Source of the DNA: Candidatus Binatia bacterium
GTDB taxonomy: Bacteria; Desulfobacterota; Binatia; UBA1149; CAITLU01
Reading direction: 5' to 3'
DNA length: 64,000 nt
Assembly: GCA_036493895.1 (NCBI GenBank)
Contig: DASXOZ010000019.1
Coordinates: forward strand, 62,001 to 126,000
A program made the translations under genes and the position numbers. Shown in pieces: positions 40,355 through 47,649 of this stretch. Position 1 is the first letter of the stretch, and each line of letters begins with the position of its first letter. Under the pieces are notes generated by a model, which made no database searches, was not told where the DNA came from, and worked only from the letters and a program-made list of their open reading frames with translations.

Positions 40355-42757
40355 TCAGGAAGGCAGCGAGGCCGGCCCCCGCATCCGCATCGCCAGCGTC
40401 ATCGAGCCGAGCGCGACCGCGTACGCGAGCACGCCCGTCAGGAATGCCGCGGTAAAGCCGATCTTGCTGCCGATGAAAATTGCGACCACCGAGGCCACGA
40501 CCGACATCGCGCCGTTGAGACCCCACGCCCACGGCACCAGCTCTTCACCGCACGTGCGCAGCAGCGTGATACCTAGCGGATAGGCCATCCCGAGCAGCAG
40601 CCCGATCGGCGCGAGCAGCAGCACGGTGACCAGGATGCGAACGGCGATCGGATCGCCGAGCAGGAAATGGATCACCGACGGAAGTGCGACGATGTAGACG
40701 CTCGAAATCACGAGAATCCCGGTCAGGACCCGCGTCAGCGTGCCGAGCACGTTGTCTCCGGCCAGACGTTCCGACAGCAGGCTGCCGTTGCCGGAGAAGA
40801 ACAGCAGCGCGAACAGCACGACCGCCAGTGCATAGACCGGCGCTCCCAGCAACAGCATGAGCTTCTGCAGCAGCGGGATCTCGATCATCAGGAAGCCGTA
40901 ACCGAGGCACGCGAAGTACAGCAGCAGCGGAGCCGCCACGCCTGCAGGCACCCGGTGCGCCGGTCCTCGCCGGAACAGCAGCAGCGGAATCGAGAAGAAC
41001 AGCACCGCCAGCACCGTCACCGTGCCCATCAGCATGTACATGAGCGCCAGCGCGTCGTTCCACATCGTCAGGAAGTGGAATGGATCGTCCATGCCCGTCG
41101 GGAGGAGGCCGCGCAGGAAGTTGAAGAAGAACGGTCGGTCGTCGGTCGGCGGATCGATGAAGAACTGGTAGTGCGACATGAACGTGCGCCAGTCGGGACT
41201 GCTGATGACGCGCGCGACCTCCAGGTGCCCCGGCTGCTCGCCCGGCATCCACATGATCTGCGCGTTGAGGTAACCGGCCCGCTCCTTGAGCTTGGCGAGC
41301 TCCTCCTTCGTGAACGGAGACTTGTTGACGAGCATCGTCGTGTTGAGGTCCTGCTTGAGGACGACGATGTGGCTCGCGAAGTCCTGGACGCCCCGGCCTT
41401 CCCACGCGGCGCGCGCCATCGCGACGATGCGCAGCACCTCGACGGGGTACTGCGCGACCATGTAGCGCGTGACGCTGAGGATGCCGTTGTCCGTGAGGTG
41501 ATCGTAGTACTCCTGGAATCCCTCGGTGGTGTAGAGGTAGTTCTCGCTGAACACGAAGCCGCCGGCGGCGTTGAGCGAGAACGTGTCGATGAGGCTGAGC
41601 TGCAGGATGTCGAACTTGTCGTCGAGGCCGGACAGGCGGCTGCGCGCCTCGTCGATGATCACGTGGACGCCGGGGTGCGTATACGGATGCCCCGCATAGT
41701 CCGCGTAAAGGTCCTCGACGGTGTGGCGCATCGACTGGTTGATCTCGAGACCGGTGATCGACGGCTGCCCGTAGGCGACCGCCGCGAGAAGGTCGCGGCC
41801 GCCGCCGGTGCCGATCACGAGCACCTTGGCGTGGGGGCGGATCTCGTGGGCCACGTACAGGACACTGTCGCGCAGCCACTGGATCGATGCAGGATCGCCG
41901 TTCCAGCCCATCATCGGCGTCCATGCGGCGCCATCGATGTCGAGCATTTTCGTCGGGGGGTACGGCCCGTCCTGGTAGGACTGGTACGGCGAGCGCATCG
42001 GCAGGATCTGCGCCGCGTTGCGGTCCTCGGCGAACGCGGAGACGCGCGAGAACGAATTCCAGGTCGTCTTCTCGCTGTACGTGTCCGTCCTCTGCTTGAT
42101 GTAGCGCATCTCGTACAGGTCGTTGGTGAACGACAGCACGAGCAGCACGCCGACGACTGCCGCCGAAGTGGCGGCGAGCGCCTGGCGGTGCGCCGATCCG
42201 AACGCGATGAACAGCGCTGTCACACTCGCCACGGCGGCGATCACGACGGCAACCTGGGGCGCCGGCAGCAGGCCCAGCGCGGTGACGACGCCGAGGCAGC
42301 CGAGGCTCGCCCCGACGAGATCGGCGTAATAGATGCTGGCGATGCTCGAGGAGAAGTGCGTCATCAGCAGCGAAATGCAGATGCCTCCGAGGAAGAACGG
42401 TACCGTCAGGACCACGTAGGCGAGGCCGAGCGACGAGAGTCCCGCGAGCGACAGCGACTGCACGACGTGGATGTGCAGGAATGCGAGCACCGACAGCGCC
42501 GCCGTCAGGCCGAACAACGACAGGAAGGTCGTGACCTGCTCGTCGACGCGTTCGGCCGGAAAATGTCGCGGGAGCAGGTAGACCACCAGGCCGGAGAGGC
42601 CGAGCCCGAACATCGCCAGCGAGATCGCGACGAACGCGTAATGGCTGAACAGCGCTACCGTCAGCATGCGCGCGACGGTGATCTCGAGCATCAGCAGCGA
42701 CAGGCTCGCGAAGAAGACCGCGAGATAGTGGCGGCGCTGGGGCAGCGGATGGCTCAT
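40355..42757 (-). CDS. Membrane protein with central spermidine-synthase-like methyltransferase fold (fusion C)
   Basis: An 800-residue polytopic protein related to fusion A (10373-12928). It starts with YLAVFFASLSLLMLEITVAR, has ~8 helices, a central Rossmann domain with VLVIGTGGGRDLLAAVA and the block IDTFSLNAAGGFVFSENYLYTTEGFQ, and C-terminal helices. The two proteins share LEI(S/T), DTFS, YLYT-E-FQ and the same domain order, so they are paralogs, while fusion B is a separate type. The ATG at 42757 has GGAG upstream. Catalytic residues for aminopropyl transfer are not recognisable, so the usual annotation as spermidine synthase should not be taken literally. It is 93 bases downstream of the SGNH-1 gene on the same strand and could be co-transcribed with it. 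Confidence 0.8.
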   Translation of the reverse strand: MSHPLPQRRHYLAVFFASLSLLMLEITVARMLTVALFSHYAFVAISLAMFGLGLSGLVVYLLPRHFPAERVDEQVTTFLSLFGLTAALSVLAFLHIHVVQSLSLAGLSSLGLAYVVLTVPFFLGGICISLLMTHFSSSIASIYYADLVGASLGCLGVVTALGLLPAPQVAVVIAAVASVTALFIAFGSAHRQALAATSAAVVGVLLVLSFTNDLYEMRYIKQRTDTYSEKTTWNSFSRVSAFAEDRNAAQILPMRSPYQSYQDGPYPPTKMLDIDGAAWTPMMGWNGDPASIQWLRDSVLYVAHEIRPHAKVLVIGTGGGRDLLAAVAYGQPSITGLEINQSMRHTVEDLYADYAGHPYTHPGVHVIIDEARSRLSGLDDKFDILQLSLIDTFSLNAAGGFVFSENYLYTTEGFQEYYDHLTDNGILSVTRYMVAQYPVEVLRIVAMARAAWEGRGVQDFASHIVVLKQDLNTTMLVNKSPFTKEELAKLKERAGYLNAQIMWMPGEQPGHLEVARVISSPDWRTFMSHYQFFIDPPTDDRPFFFNFLRGLLPTGMDDPFHFLTMWNDALALMYMLMGTVTVLAVLFFSIPLLLFRRGPAHRVPAGVAAPLLLYFACLGYGFLMIEIPLLQKLMLLLGAPVYALAVVLFALLFFSGNGSLLSERLAGDNVLGTLTRVLTGILVISSVYIVALPSVIHFLLGDPIAVRILVTVLLLAPIGLLLGMAYPLGITLLRTCGEELVPWAWGLNGAMSVVASVVAIFIGSKIGFTAAFLTGVLAYAVALGSMTLAMRMRGPASLPS

Positions 42758-42850
42758 GACGTCTCCTGCATGATGGGGTGATTCCTGGACAGCGCGCCGA
42801 CGGCGCCGCACCTCCCGGTGCCTTGCGCCTCGTGCTCACGGCCCCGTTGT

Positions 42851-44380
42851 TCAGCTTCCGGCGCGCGCTCCGCCGGCCCCGGCAGCCGTCTCGACCAGGC
42901 CGCGAAACGCCGGAAGATCTTTCAGCTTGTCCGCGATGAGCCGCGAGATCACCTGGTGACCGTCGCGATTGGGATGCGCCCGCTCGACCATGAACAACGA
43001 CTGCCCGAACACCTCCACCGGCCCGATGCGGCTTCCCGGCATCTTCAATACCCGATCGCCGAGCGTCGAAGCAAGCGGCGGGATCGCGGCGAACTCGTCC
43101 ACCGAGCCCTGGTGGTACTTGTACTCGATCGCGGAGAACTCGGCCGGAACCTGCACCGTCGTCGAGAACACTCCGTCCCCGGCTCGCTCGTCGCCGTGCG
43201 TGCCGTCGTCGAACAGCGCCTCGGCAAAGCGGAAGTCCGGGCGGAAGTACCCCACTCCGTCGACGCGGTATTCCTGCTTCGGATCTGGCACCTGGACGCG
43301 AAGCACCACGCTGCGGTCCTCCTTCGGGCCCTGCGGCGGGCTCGCGCGCGAAAGACCGAGGCGGTCGGCGCGCGCGTTCTCGTCGTCCTCTCGCAGGCGG
43401 GTCACCTGATCGACGAGATCCACGAACGGCACGTGGTCGGCTTCGACGCCGCTTCGCACGCCGCCAATAGCGGGCGTCTGGACGAAATCGGTGTTGGCAA
43501 CGAGGAGATCCACGCGTTTGGCCTTCGCGAGCGCGTAGACCTCGTGCACCGCCGAGGCGATCTGCTCGACGGAGACGCGGCGGCAGGAGCCAGTGCGCAC
43601 GATCTGCTCGCGGCAGCCGGCGCTCGGCTGGTCGATCGGCCGCTCGGGGAACAGTCGCGAGATCGCACGATACAGGTTGGTCTCGGCGGCGAAGCCTGAG
43701 ACGCGCTGCGCAAACCGTGTTGCCGGGCTGGCCAGCCTGAGGAATCGCTCATCATCGGTCACCCTCGACGGGAAAAGCTGGTCGTTGGTGCCGTGCCCGA
43801 TCACGACCACGTCCGGCTTCAGGCGTTCAATATCGAGGTCGAGAAAGCGCAGGCCCTGCAGCCACGACCAGCCGGGGACGCCGGCGTTGATGATCTCGAA
43901 ACGCTGCTGGGGATAACGCGACTGGAGAAGGCGGCGAAGCTGCTCCGGGTAGGTGTCACCCTGGTCGACGCTGAATCCGAACGTGATCGAATCGCCGACG
44001 CACAGGACGCGCAGAACCTTGGTGCCGGCGGGCGTCGCCGTTCTTTCCGGACCGCGAAAGCCTTCCGAATTGTTCTCGATCGTCCACTGGTCGTCGCGAC
44101 CGAACGCTCGCGGATTGACCGGCTGGGTGCGCGTGGTCGACGGCTGGTTGCGCCACAGCAGGTCGACGTCGCGCACCAGGGGCGCCGGATTCACCTCGAT
44201 GTATGTGACGGTGCGCGAGACGGAATCGCCGGGAATCTCCCTGGCGACGATCGGAGGAGCGAACAGCCCGGCGACGATCTCGACGACGCCGAGAAGTACG
44301 ACGGTGAACAGGACGCTGCCGGTGAGCTTCAGCGCGAACAGGGCCGACGGGGAAAGACCGGGCCGGGCAGTACCGCTCAT
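42851..44380 (-). CDS. SGNH/GDSL hydrolase 1 with inserted beta domain, membrane-anchored
   Basis: A 509-residue protein. A single N-terminal helix (~16-40) anchors it, so the catalytic part should be periplasmic. Block I is VGDSITFGF with Ser131; block II NAGVPGWSW supplies Gly167; block III GHGTNDQ supplies Asn199. Between block III and the end lies an insert (~355-450) containing DDGTHGDERAGDGVFS, the pattern of small calcium-binding or immunoglobulin-like surface domains. Block V has AHPNRDGH with His469, but the residue three before it is Glu466 rather than the usual Asp. SGNH enzymes remove acetyl or other acyl groups from glycans or lipids. Its paralog is at 47650. It is divergent from sulfatase-fold gene 1 with a 488-base spacer. 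Confidence 0.82.
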   Translation of the reverse strand: MSGTARPGLSPSALFALKLTGSVLFTVVLLGVVEIVAGLFAPPIVAREIPGDSVSRTVTYIEVNPAPLVRDVDLLWRNQPSTTRTQPVNPRAFGRDDQWTIENNSEGFRGPERTATPAGTKVLRVLCVGDSITFGFSVDQGDTYPEQLRRLLQSRYPQQRFEIINAGVPGWSWLQGLRFLDLDIERLKPDVVVIGHGTNDQLFPSRVTDDERFLRLASPATRFAQRVSGFAAETNLYRAISRLFPERPIDQPSAGCREQIVRTGSCRRVSVEQIASAVHEVYALAKAKRVDLLVANTDFVQTPAIGGVRSGVEADHVPFVDLVDQVTRLREDDENARADRLGLSRASPPQGPKEDRSVVLRVQVPDPKQEYRVDGVGYFRPDFRFAEALFDDGTHGDERAGDGVFSTTVQVPAEFSAIEYKYHQGSVDEFAAIPPLASTLGDRVLKMPGSRIGPVEVFGQSLFMVERAHPNRDGHQVISRLIADKLKDLPAFRGLVETAAGAGGARAGS

Positions 44381-44868
44381 CGCCTGCGGTCCTTCGCTTG
44401 GGGCAGCCGACGCGGCGCGATGGGAGGAATGCGCGTCGTCACCTCGTCCATGCGCGCATGCCGTGTTCCGGGACGCCGAATCCGACCATGTTCCGGCCGT
44501 GGTCCGCGTGCAGGATCATCAGCGAGCGGTCTCACCATCGTTGCGTATATCGGATGGGCGAAGTGAGGGGAACCATTCTGGATTTCGCGGATCCGAGACG
44601 ATTCGTCTCTGACCGGTCGAAACGCGCGACGCGGATGAACCTGGTCATTCTCGAGAACCTGAACGCTTCGGTCGAGATGGTCATTCGCGACCGAAACGCT
44701 GGGGTGCATGGCGATCATCGAGCGGTGAGCAAATACGGCGGTGTTCGAGGCATTCAAGAAGTTCCGGACAGTCCCATTCCCGAGGTCCCATCGTCTCGGC
44801 GATCCGCGATTGATAATGATGGGGCTCTGCGTTAACGTTACGCTTCCCCGACGGTCTGTCATCTTATC
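44381..44868. other. Divergent promoter region between SGNH-1 and sulfatase-fold gene 1
   Basis: A 488-base spacer of noticeably lower G+C near its right end. An open frame of 145 codons exists but has no ribosome binding site, no motif, and amino acid content unlike the neighbours; I do not call it. The right end has a possible sigma-70 promoter with a palindrome (see separate entry). Nothing else is evident. Confidence 0.5.
44810..44840 (+). promoter_or_regulatory. Possible sigma-70 promoter with TAACGTTA palindrome
   Basis: TTGATA at 44810-44815 and TAACGT at 44833-44838 are separated by 17 bases and lie 31 bases before the ATG of the sulfatase-fold gene. The -10 element is part of the palindrome TAACGTTA (44833-44840), which could be an operator half. 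Confidence 0.4.
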
Positions 44869-46401
44869 ATGGAAAGTTCGTCGAATCCGGTGCGGCTTCG
44901 AAGTTGGCCGGCAGTTTGTCTCTTTTTGATGCTTGCCGCCGTGGCGTGTGGCCCGCCGGGATCGCCTCCGACGCAGCAGCATTCAGTCGTTCTGATCACG
45001 ATCGATACGCTCCGACCGGATCGCCTCGCTTGCTACGGCCATCCTGCCAATAACACGCCGAACATCGACCGTCTTGCCGCCGAGGGCGCGCTTTTCGAAC
45101 ATGCGTATTGCGATATGCCATGGACTACGGGGTCCATGGCGTCTGTCATGACGGGGCACTACAGTGCTTACCACGGGCTGCGAGATCCGCGCTCAAAGCT
45201 CGATCCCGCCGTCAGCACCCTCGCCCAGATTGTGCACGATCACGGGATGCAGACGGGAGCAGTCGTCGGGTCCTTCCCTCTCGATTCAGTGTACGGACTG
45301 AACAAAGGGTTCGAGACCTACGATGACAAGTTCTCGATGCCTGAGCTCGTCGACCCGAACGCGCCGGTGAATCCGGTAACCGAATCGTATCCTCAGAACT
45401 GGGATGAACAGACAAAGTTCGTCCAGAAAAAGGAAGAGAACGACTGGTACCGACCTGACGCCGACGTCACTGCTGCCGCAATCCAATGGCTGAACAATAC
45501 CCGCGATGGGCGCCCTTTTTTCCTCTGGGTCCACTACTTCGGTCCGCACGAGAAATATGACCGTACACGCAGCACCTTCCCTCAGGAGCGCGAGGTAGTA
45601 GTCGCATACGATGGCGCCGTGCAACAGACCGATCGAGCCGTAGGCCGGCTGATTGATCACCTGCGCGAGACAGGACTGCTCGACAAGACAATGGTAATCC
45701 TGCACGCCGATCACGGGCAGAACCTGGGCGAATCGGGGTATGTCGGGCACACCCTTCGGCTCGATGAAGTGGCAGTCCACATTCCGATGATCGTACGTTA
45801 TCCCGGGACGATGGGAGCTGGCGTGAAGCGGGTGGATATCGCGAAGAACGTAGACATTCTTCCTACCGTGCTGGCCCTCGAGAATATCCCCGCCGAGGCA
45901 GGACCTGGCAGATCATTGCTGCCCGTGGGAGGGGATCTGGACGGCAACCGGGTCCCGAAAGATCTCCAGGTAGCGTATTTTGAAACCTACCTGCCACTCT
46001 ACTTCTTTTGGCCTCAGACGACGCCGGAGACAGGCGCGTTGCTTGGGCCGATGATCAGTCGCGGTGTTCGAACGCCGAATTGGAAACTGACAACAAACGA
46101 ATTCCGTGGCTCCTGCTCATGGGGACATGCTCCCGCGCGCGACGGGAACGGCACCTGGGTTTTGAGTGAGCCGCGGACCCTGACTGCCGAGCGCTGTGCT
46201 GAGCTTGGAGCGAAAAACCTTTTTCGTGTCGCCGGGGACAATGGAGGCACGATCGAGCCGCTCAGCGTCCCAGATCCCGCCGTTGTCTCCGTACTTGAAC
46301 AGCAGATCCACGCTCACGACTCGGCGGAGCCGGCGGGCGAAAAATTCAACCTGACGCCGACGCAGGAAGAAAAACTGAAGAGCCTCGGATACCTGAAGTG
46401 A
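44869..46401 (+). CDS. Sulfatase-fold hydrolase 1, putative lipoprotein
   Basis: A 510-residue member of the alkaline phosphatase/sulfatase superfamily. The N terminus carries a signal ending AAVAC with Cys27 as likely lipid site. The metal site starts with VVLITIDTLRPDRLACYG (Asp46), and HADHGQNLGESG supplies the later Asp-His. In place of the formylglycine motif Cys/Ser-x-Pro-x-Arg the sequence has MPWTTGSMASVMTG, so the nucleophile is probably Thr86, as in phosphoglycerol or phosphoethanolamine transferases and related hydrolases. Sulfate ester cleavage is therefore unlikely. The gene is lower in G+C (31 of 60 at 45361-45420) than the paralog at 49194 (45 of 60 at 49801-49860), hinting at a separate history. 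No ribosome binding site is evident. Confidence 0.85.
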   Translation: MESSSNPVRLRSWPAVCLFLMLAAVACGPPGSPPTQQHSVVLITIDTLRPDRLACYGHPANNTPNIDRLAAEGALFEHAYCDMPWTTGSMASVMTGHYSAYHGLRDPRSKLDPAVSTLAQIVHDHGMQTGAVVGSFPLDSVYGLNKGFETYDDKFSMPELVDPNAPVNPVTESYPQNWDEQTKFVQKKEENDWYRPDADVTAAAIQWLNNTRDGRPFFLWVHYFGPHEKYDRTRSTFPQEREVVVAYDGAVQQTDRAVGRLIDHLRETGLLDKTMVILHADHGQNLGESGYVGHTLRLDEVAVHIPMIVRYPGTMGAGVKRVDIAKNVDILPTVLALENIPAEAGPGRSLLPVGGDLDGNRVPKDLQVAYFETYLPLYFFWPQTTPETGALLGPMISRGVRTPNWKLTTNEFRGSCSWGHAPARDGNGTWVLSEPRTLTAERCAELGAKNLFRVAGDNGGTIEPLSVPDPAVVSVLEQQIHAHDSAEPAGEKFNLTPTQEEKLKSLGYLK

Positions 46402-46418
46402 ACAGTGGCTATCCGAGG
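46383..46418. terminator. Hairpin spanning the stop of sulfatase-fold gene 1
   Basis: CCTCGGATA (46383-46391) and TATCCGAGG (46410-46418) are perfect 9-base complements with an 18-base loop that includes the stop codon at 46399-46401. No T run follows. It lies in the 56-base space between convergent genes and may act as a bidirectional terminator or mRNA stabiliser. Confidence 0.4.
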
Positions 46419-46457
46419 AACACGCGCAACGGGCCGGCCTTGAAAACTCCCGATCCG

Positions 46458-46913
46458 TCAGTCGCAGAGAAAGAACGAAAGCCCCGCCTCCAGCACCGTG
46501 TTCTCTCCGGTTCGCAGGTACCAGTAGCCGGTGGGCGAGAGCGGAACACCCTGTAGCGAAGCGCCGCAGTTGGCGACGACCCCGGGCGGCGAGATCAGGC
46601 AAAGGGAGACGGGCGCGTTGTTGTAGTCGGGCACCGTCACGGTCCAGTGGTCCGCCTCGGTATCGCCGACCACGTGCACGAGCTCGAGCGGGCCACGCAT
46701 CGGCCGCACCGCCGAGATCGCCAGCTCGACGTGCTCCTGGGCAAGGTTCACCATCCTGGCGGACTTCCAGTCCACGCGGCTCGAGAAGTTGTTCTCGCGG
46801 TTGAGCGACAGCGCGTCATAGCGCTGGCAGGGCTGCGGCGCCGGCGGCGCGCACGTTGCCACGGCGAGCGCGCACGAAAGCGCGACGAAGGCGCGGATGC
46901 TTGCTGCGTTCAC
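46458..46913 (-). CDS. Module protein B1, small exported unknown
   Basis: A 151-residue protein starting at a GTG that overlaps the stop of A1 (GTGA). A hydrophobic N-terminal stretch ends at ATCAPP with Cys21, so it is a lipoprotein or a secreted protein. The rest is probably all-beta, with HWTVTVPDYNNAPVSLCLI, CGASLQGVPL, and the conserved close TGENTVLEAGLSFFLCD. It is homologous to B2 (51396-51851), which has the same length and the shared pattern CG..L..(V/L)PL...G.W......N..LEAGL.....C. Four conserved Cys positions suggest disulfides. I recognise no family. Because both copies occur next to an A gene and an SGNH/sulfatase pair, it is part of the module. Confidence 0.7.
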   Translation of the reverse strand: MNAASIRAFVALSCALAVATCAPPAPQPCQRYDALSLNRENNFSSRVDWKSARMVNLAQEHVELAISAVRPMRGPLELVHVVGDTEADHWTVTVPDYNNAPVSLCLISPPGVVANCGASLQGVPLSPTGYWYLRTGENTVLEAGLSFFLCD

Positions 46914-47557
46914 GGACAGGCATCCATGCGGACGAGCACATCCGGTGTATCGTCGCCGGTGGTCACGATGCGAATCCCGTCGCCGCTGACGACCAGGCAT
47001 GCGATTTCGGCATCGAAGGCCGAGCCGTCGGTGAGCTGGGTGTGGAACTTCGCGCGGCGGCCGGACCAGAACGCGACCTGCAACACACCGGGCGTGCGCC
47101 AGTAGCCACCCTCGATGCGCTCGGGAAGCTCGATGCCGAGCTTGAGATCATGTCCACCCGCCTGCAGTTCAAACTGCGCCGTTCGCGAATCGTCGGGCAC
47201 GGCCATCTCGACCGAGCCGCTGGCCGTATCGAATCTGGAAAGACGCAGCGGGGGCAGGTGGCCCAGGTAATCGCCCACTTCAGCGTTCTGCTTCTGGAAA
47301 CCCTGCGGCGCCGAGGTCGCGAACACCGAGTGCAGGTCGCGCAGGATCGGTGCGCCTTCCCCGCGCAGCGTCTGGTCGATCGACAGGTTGTTGAGGAACG
47401 CCGCCACGGCGTAGCGTCCTCCGGCGGCACACGCGCTGATCATCGGGCGCTCCGGGTCCGGCTGGGGGCAAACCGGAACCTGCCCGGGCGCCGCAGCGGG
47501 CCACGCAGCGATCGTCAGCACCGTCGCTGCGACGAGGCGCAGTTTCACCCGCTGCAT
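46910..47557 (-). CDS. Module protein A1, exported unknown
   Basis: A 215-residue protein. Residues 1-26 form a signal peptide (core LVAATVLTIAAWPAAA). The mature part has FLNNLSIDQTL (residues 54-64), LPPLRLSRFDTASGS (101-115), ERIEGGYWRTPGVLQVAFW (146-164) and a C-terminal Cys pair, one in IACLVV and one near MDACP. It is homologous over its length to A2 at 50719-51399, and the GGYWR.P.VLQ.AFW block is the clearest shared mark. The start at 47557 leaves a proper signal; a longer frame adds 16 residues. Its stop overlaps the start of B1. It is divergent from SGNH-2 with 92 bases between starts. Function unknown; secretion and disulfides suggest a surface or periplasmic binding role. Confidence 0.7.
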   Translation of the reverse strand: MQRVKLRLVAATVLTIAAWPAAAPGQVPVCPQPDPERPMISACAAGGRYAVAAFLNNLSIDQTLRGEGAPILRDLHSVFATSAPQGFQKQNAEVGDYLGHLPPLRLSRFDTASGSVEMAVPDDSRTAQFELQAGGHDLKLGIELPERIEGGYWRTPGVLQVAFWSGRRAKFHTQLTDGSAFDAEIACLVVSGDGIRIVTTGDDTPDVLVRMDACP

Positions 47558-47649
47558 CGCGTTGTAGTAGCAGCGCGGTCGGGCCGAGCCAAACCTTGCA
47601 GGCACCGGCGATCCGTGGTTCGACTAGGTGACCTTTCCCGCAAGGCTTC

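Noticed and set aside
40667..42781. Plus-strand frame of 704 codons opposite fusion C
   Set aside because: Highly charged repetitive content with no recognisable domain; the minus strand encodes a clear membrane protein.
44398..44835. 145-codon open frame upstream of sulfatase-fold gene 1
   Set aside because: No ribosome binding site or motif, and a probable promoter lies at its end.
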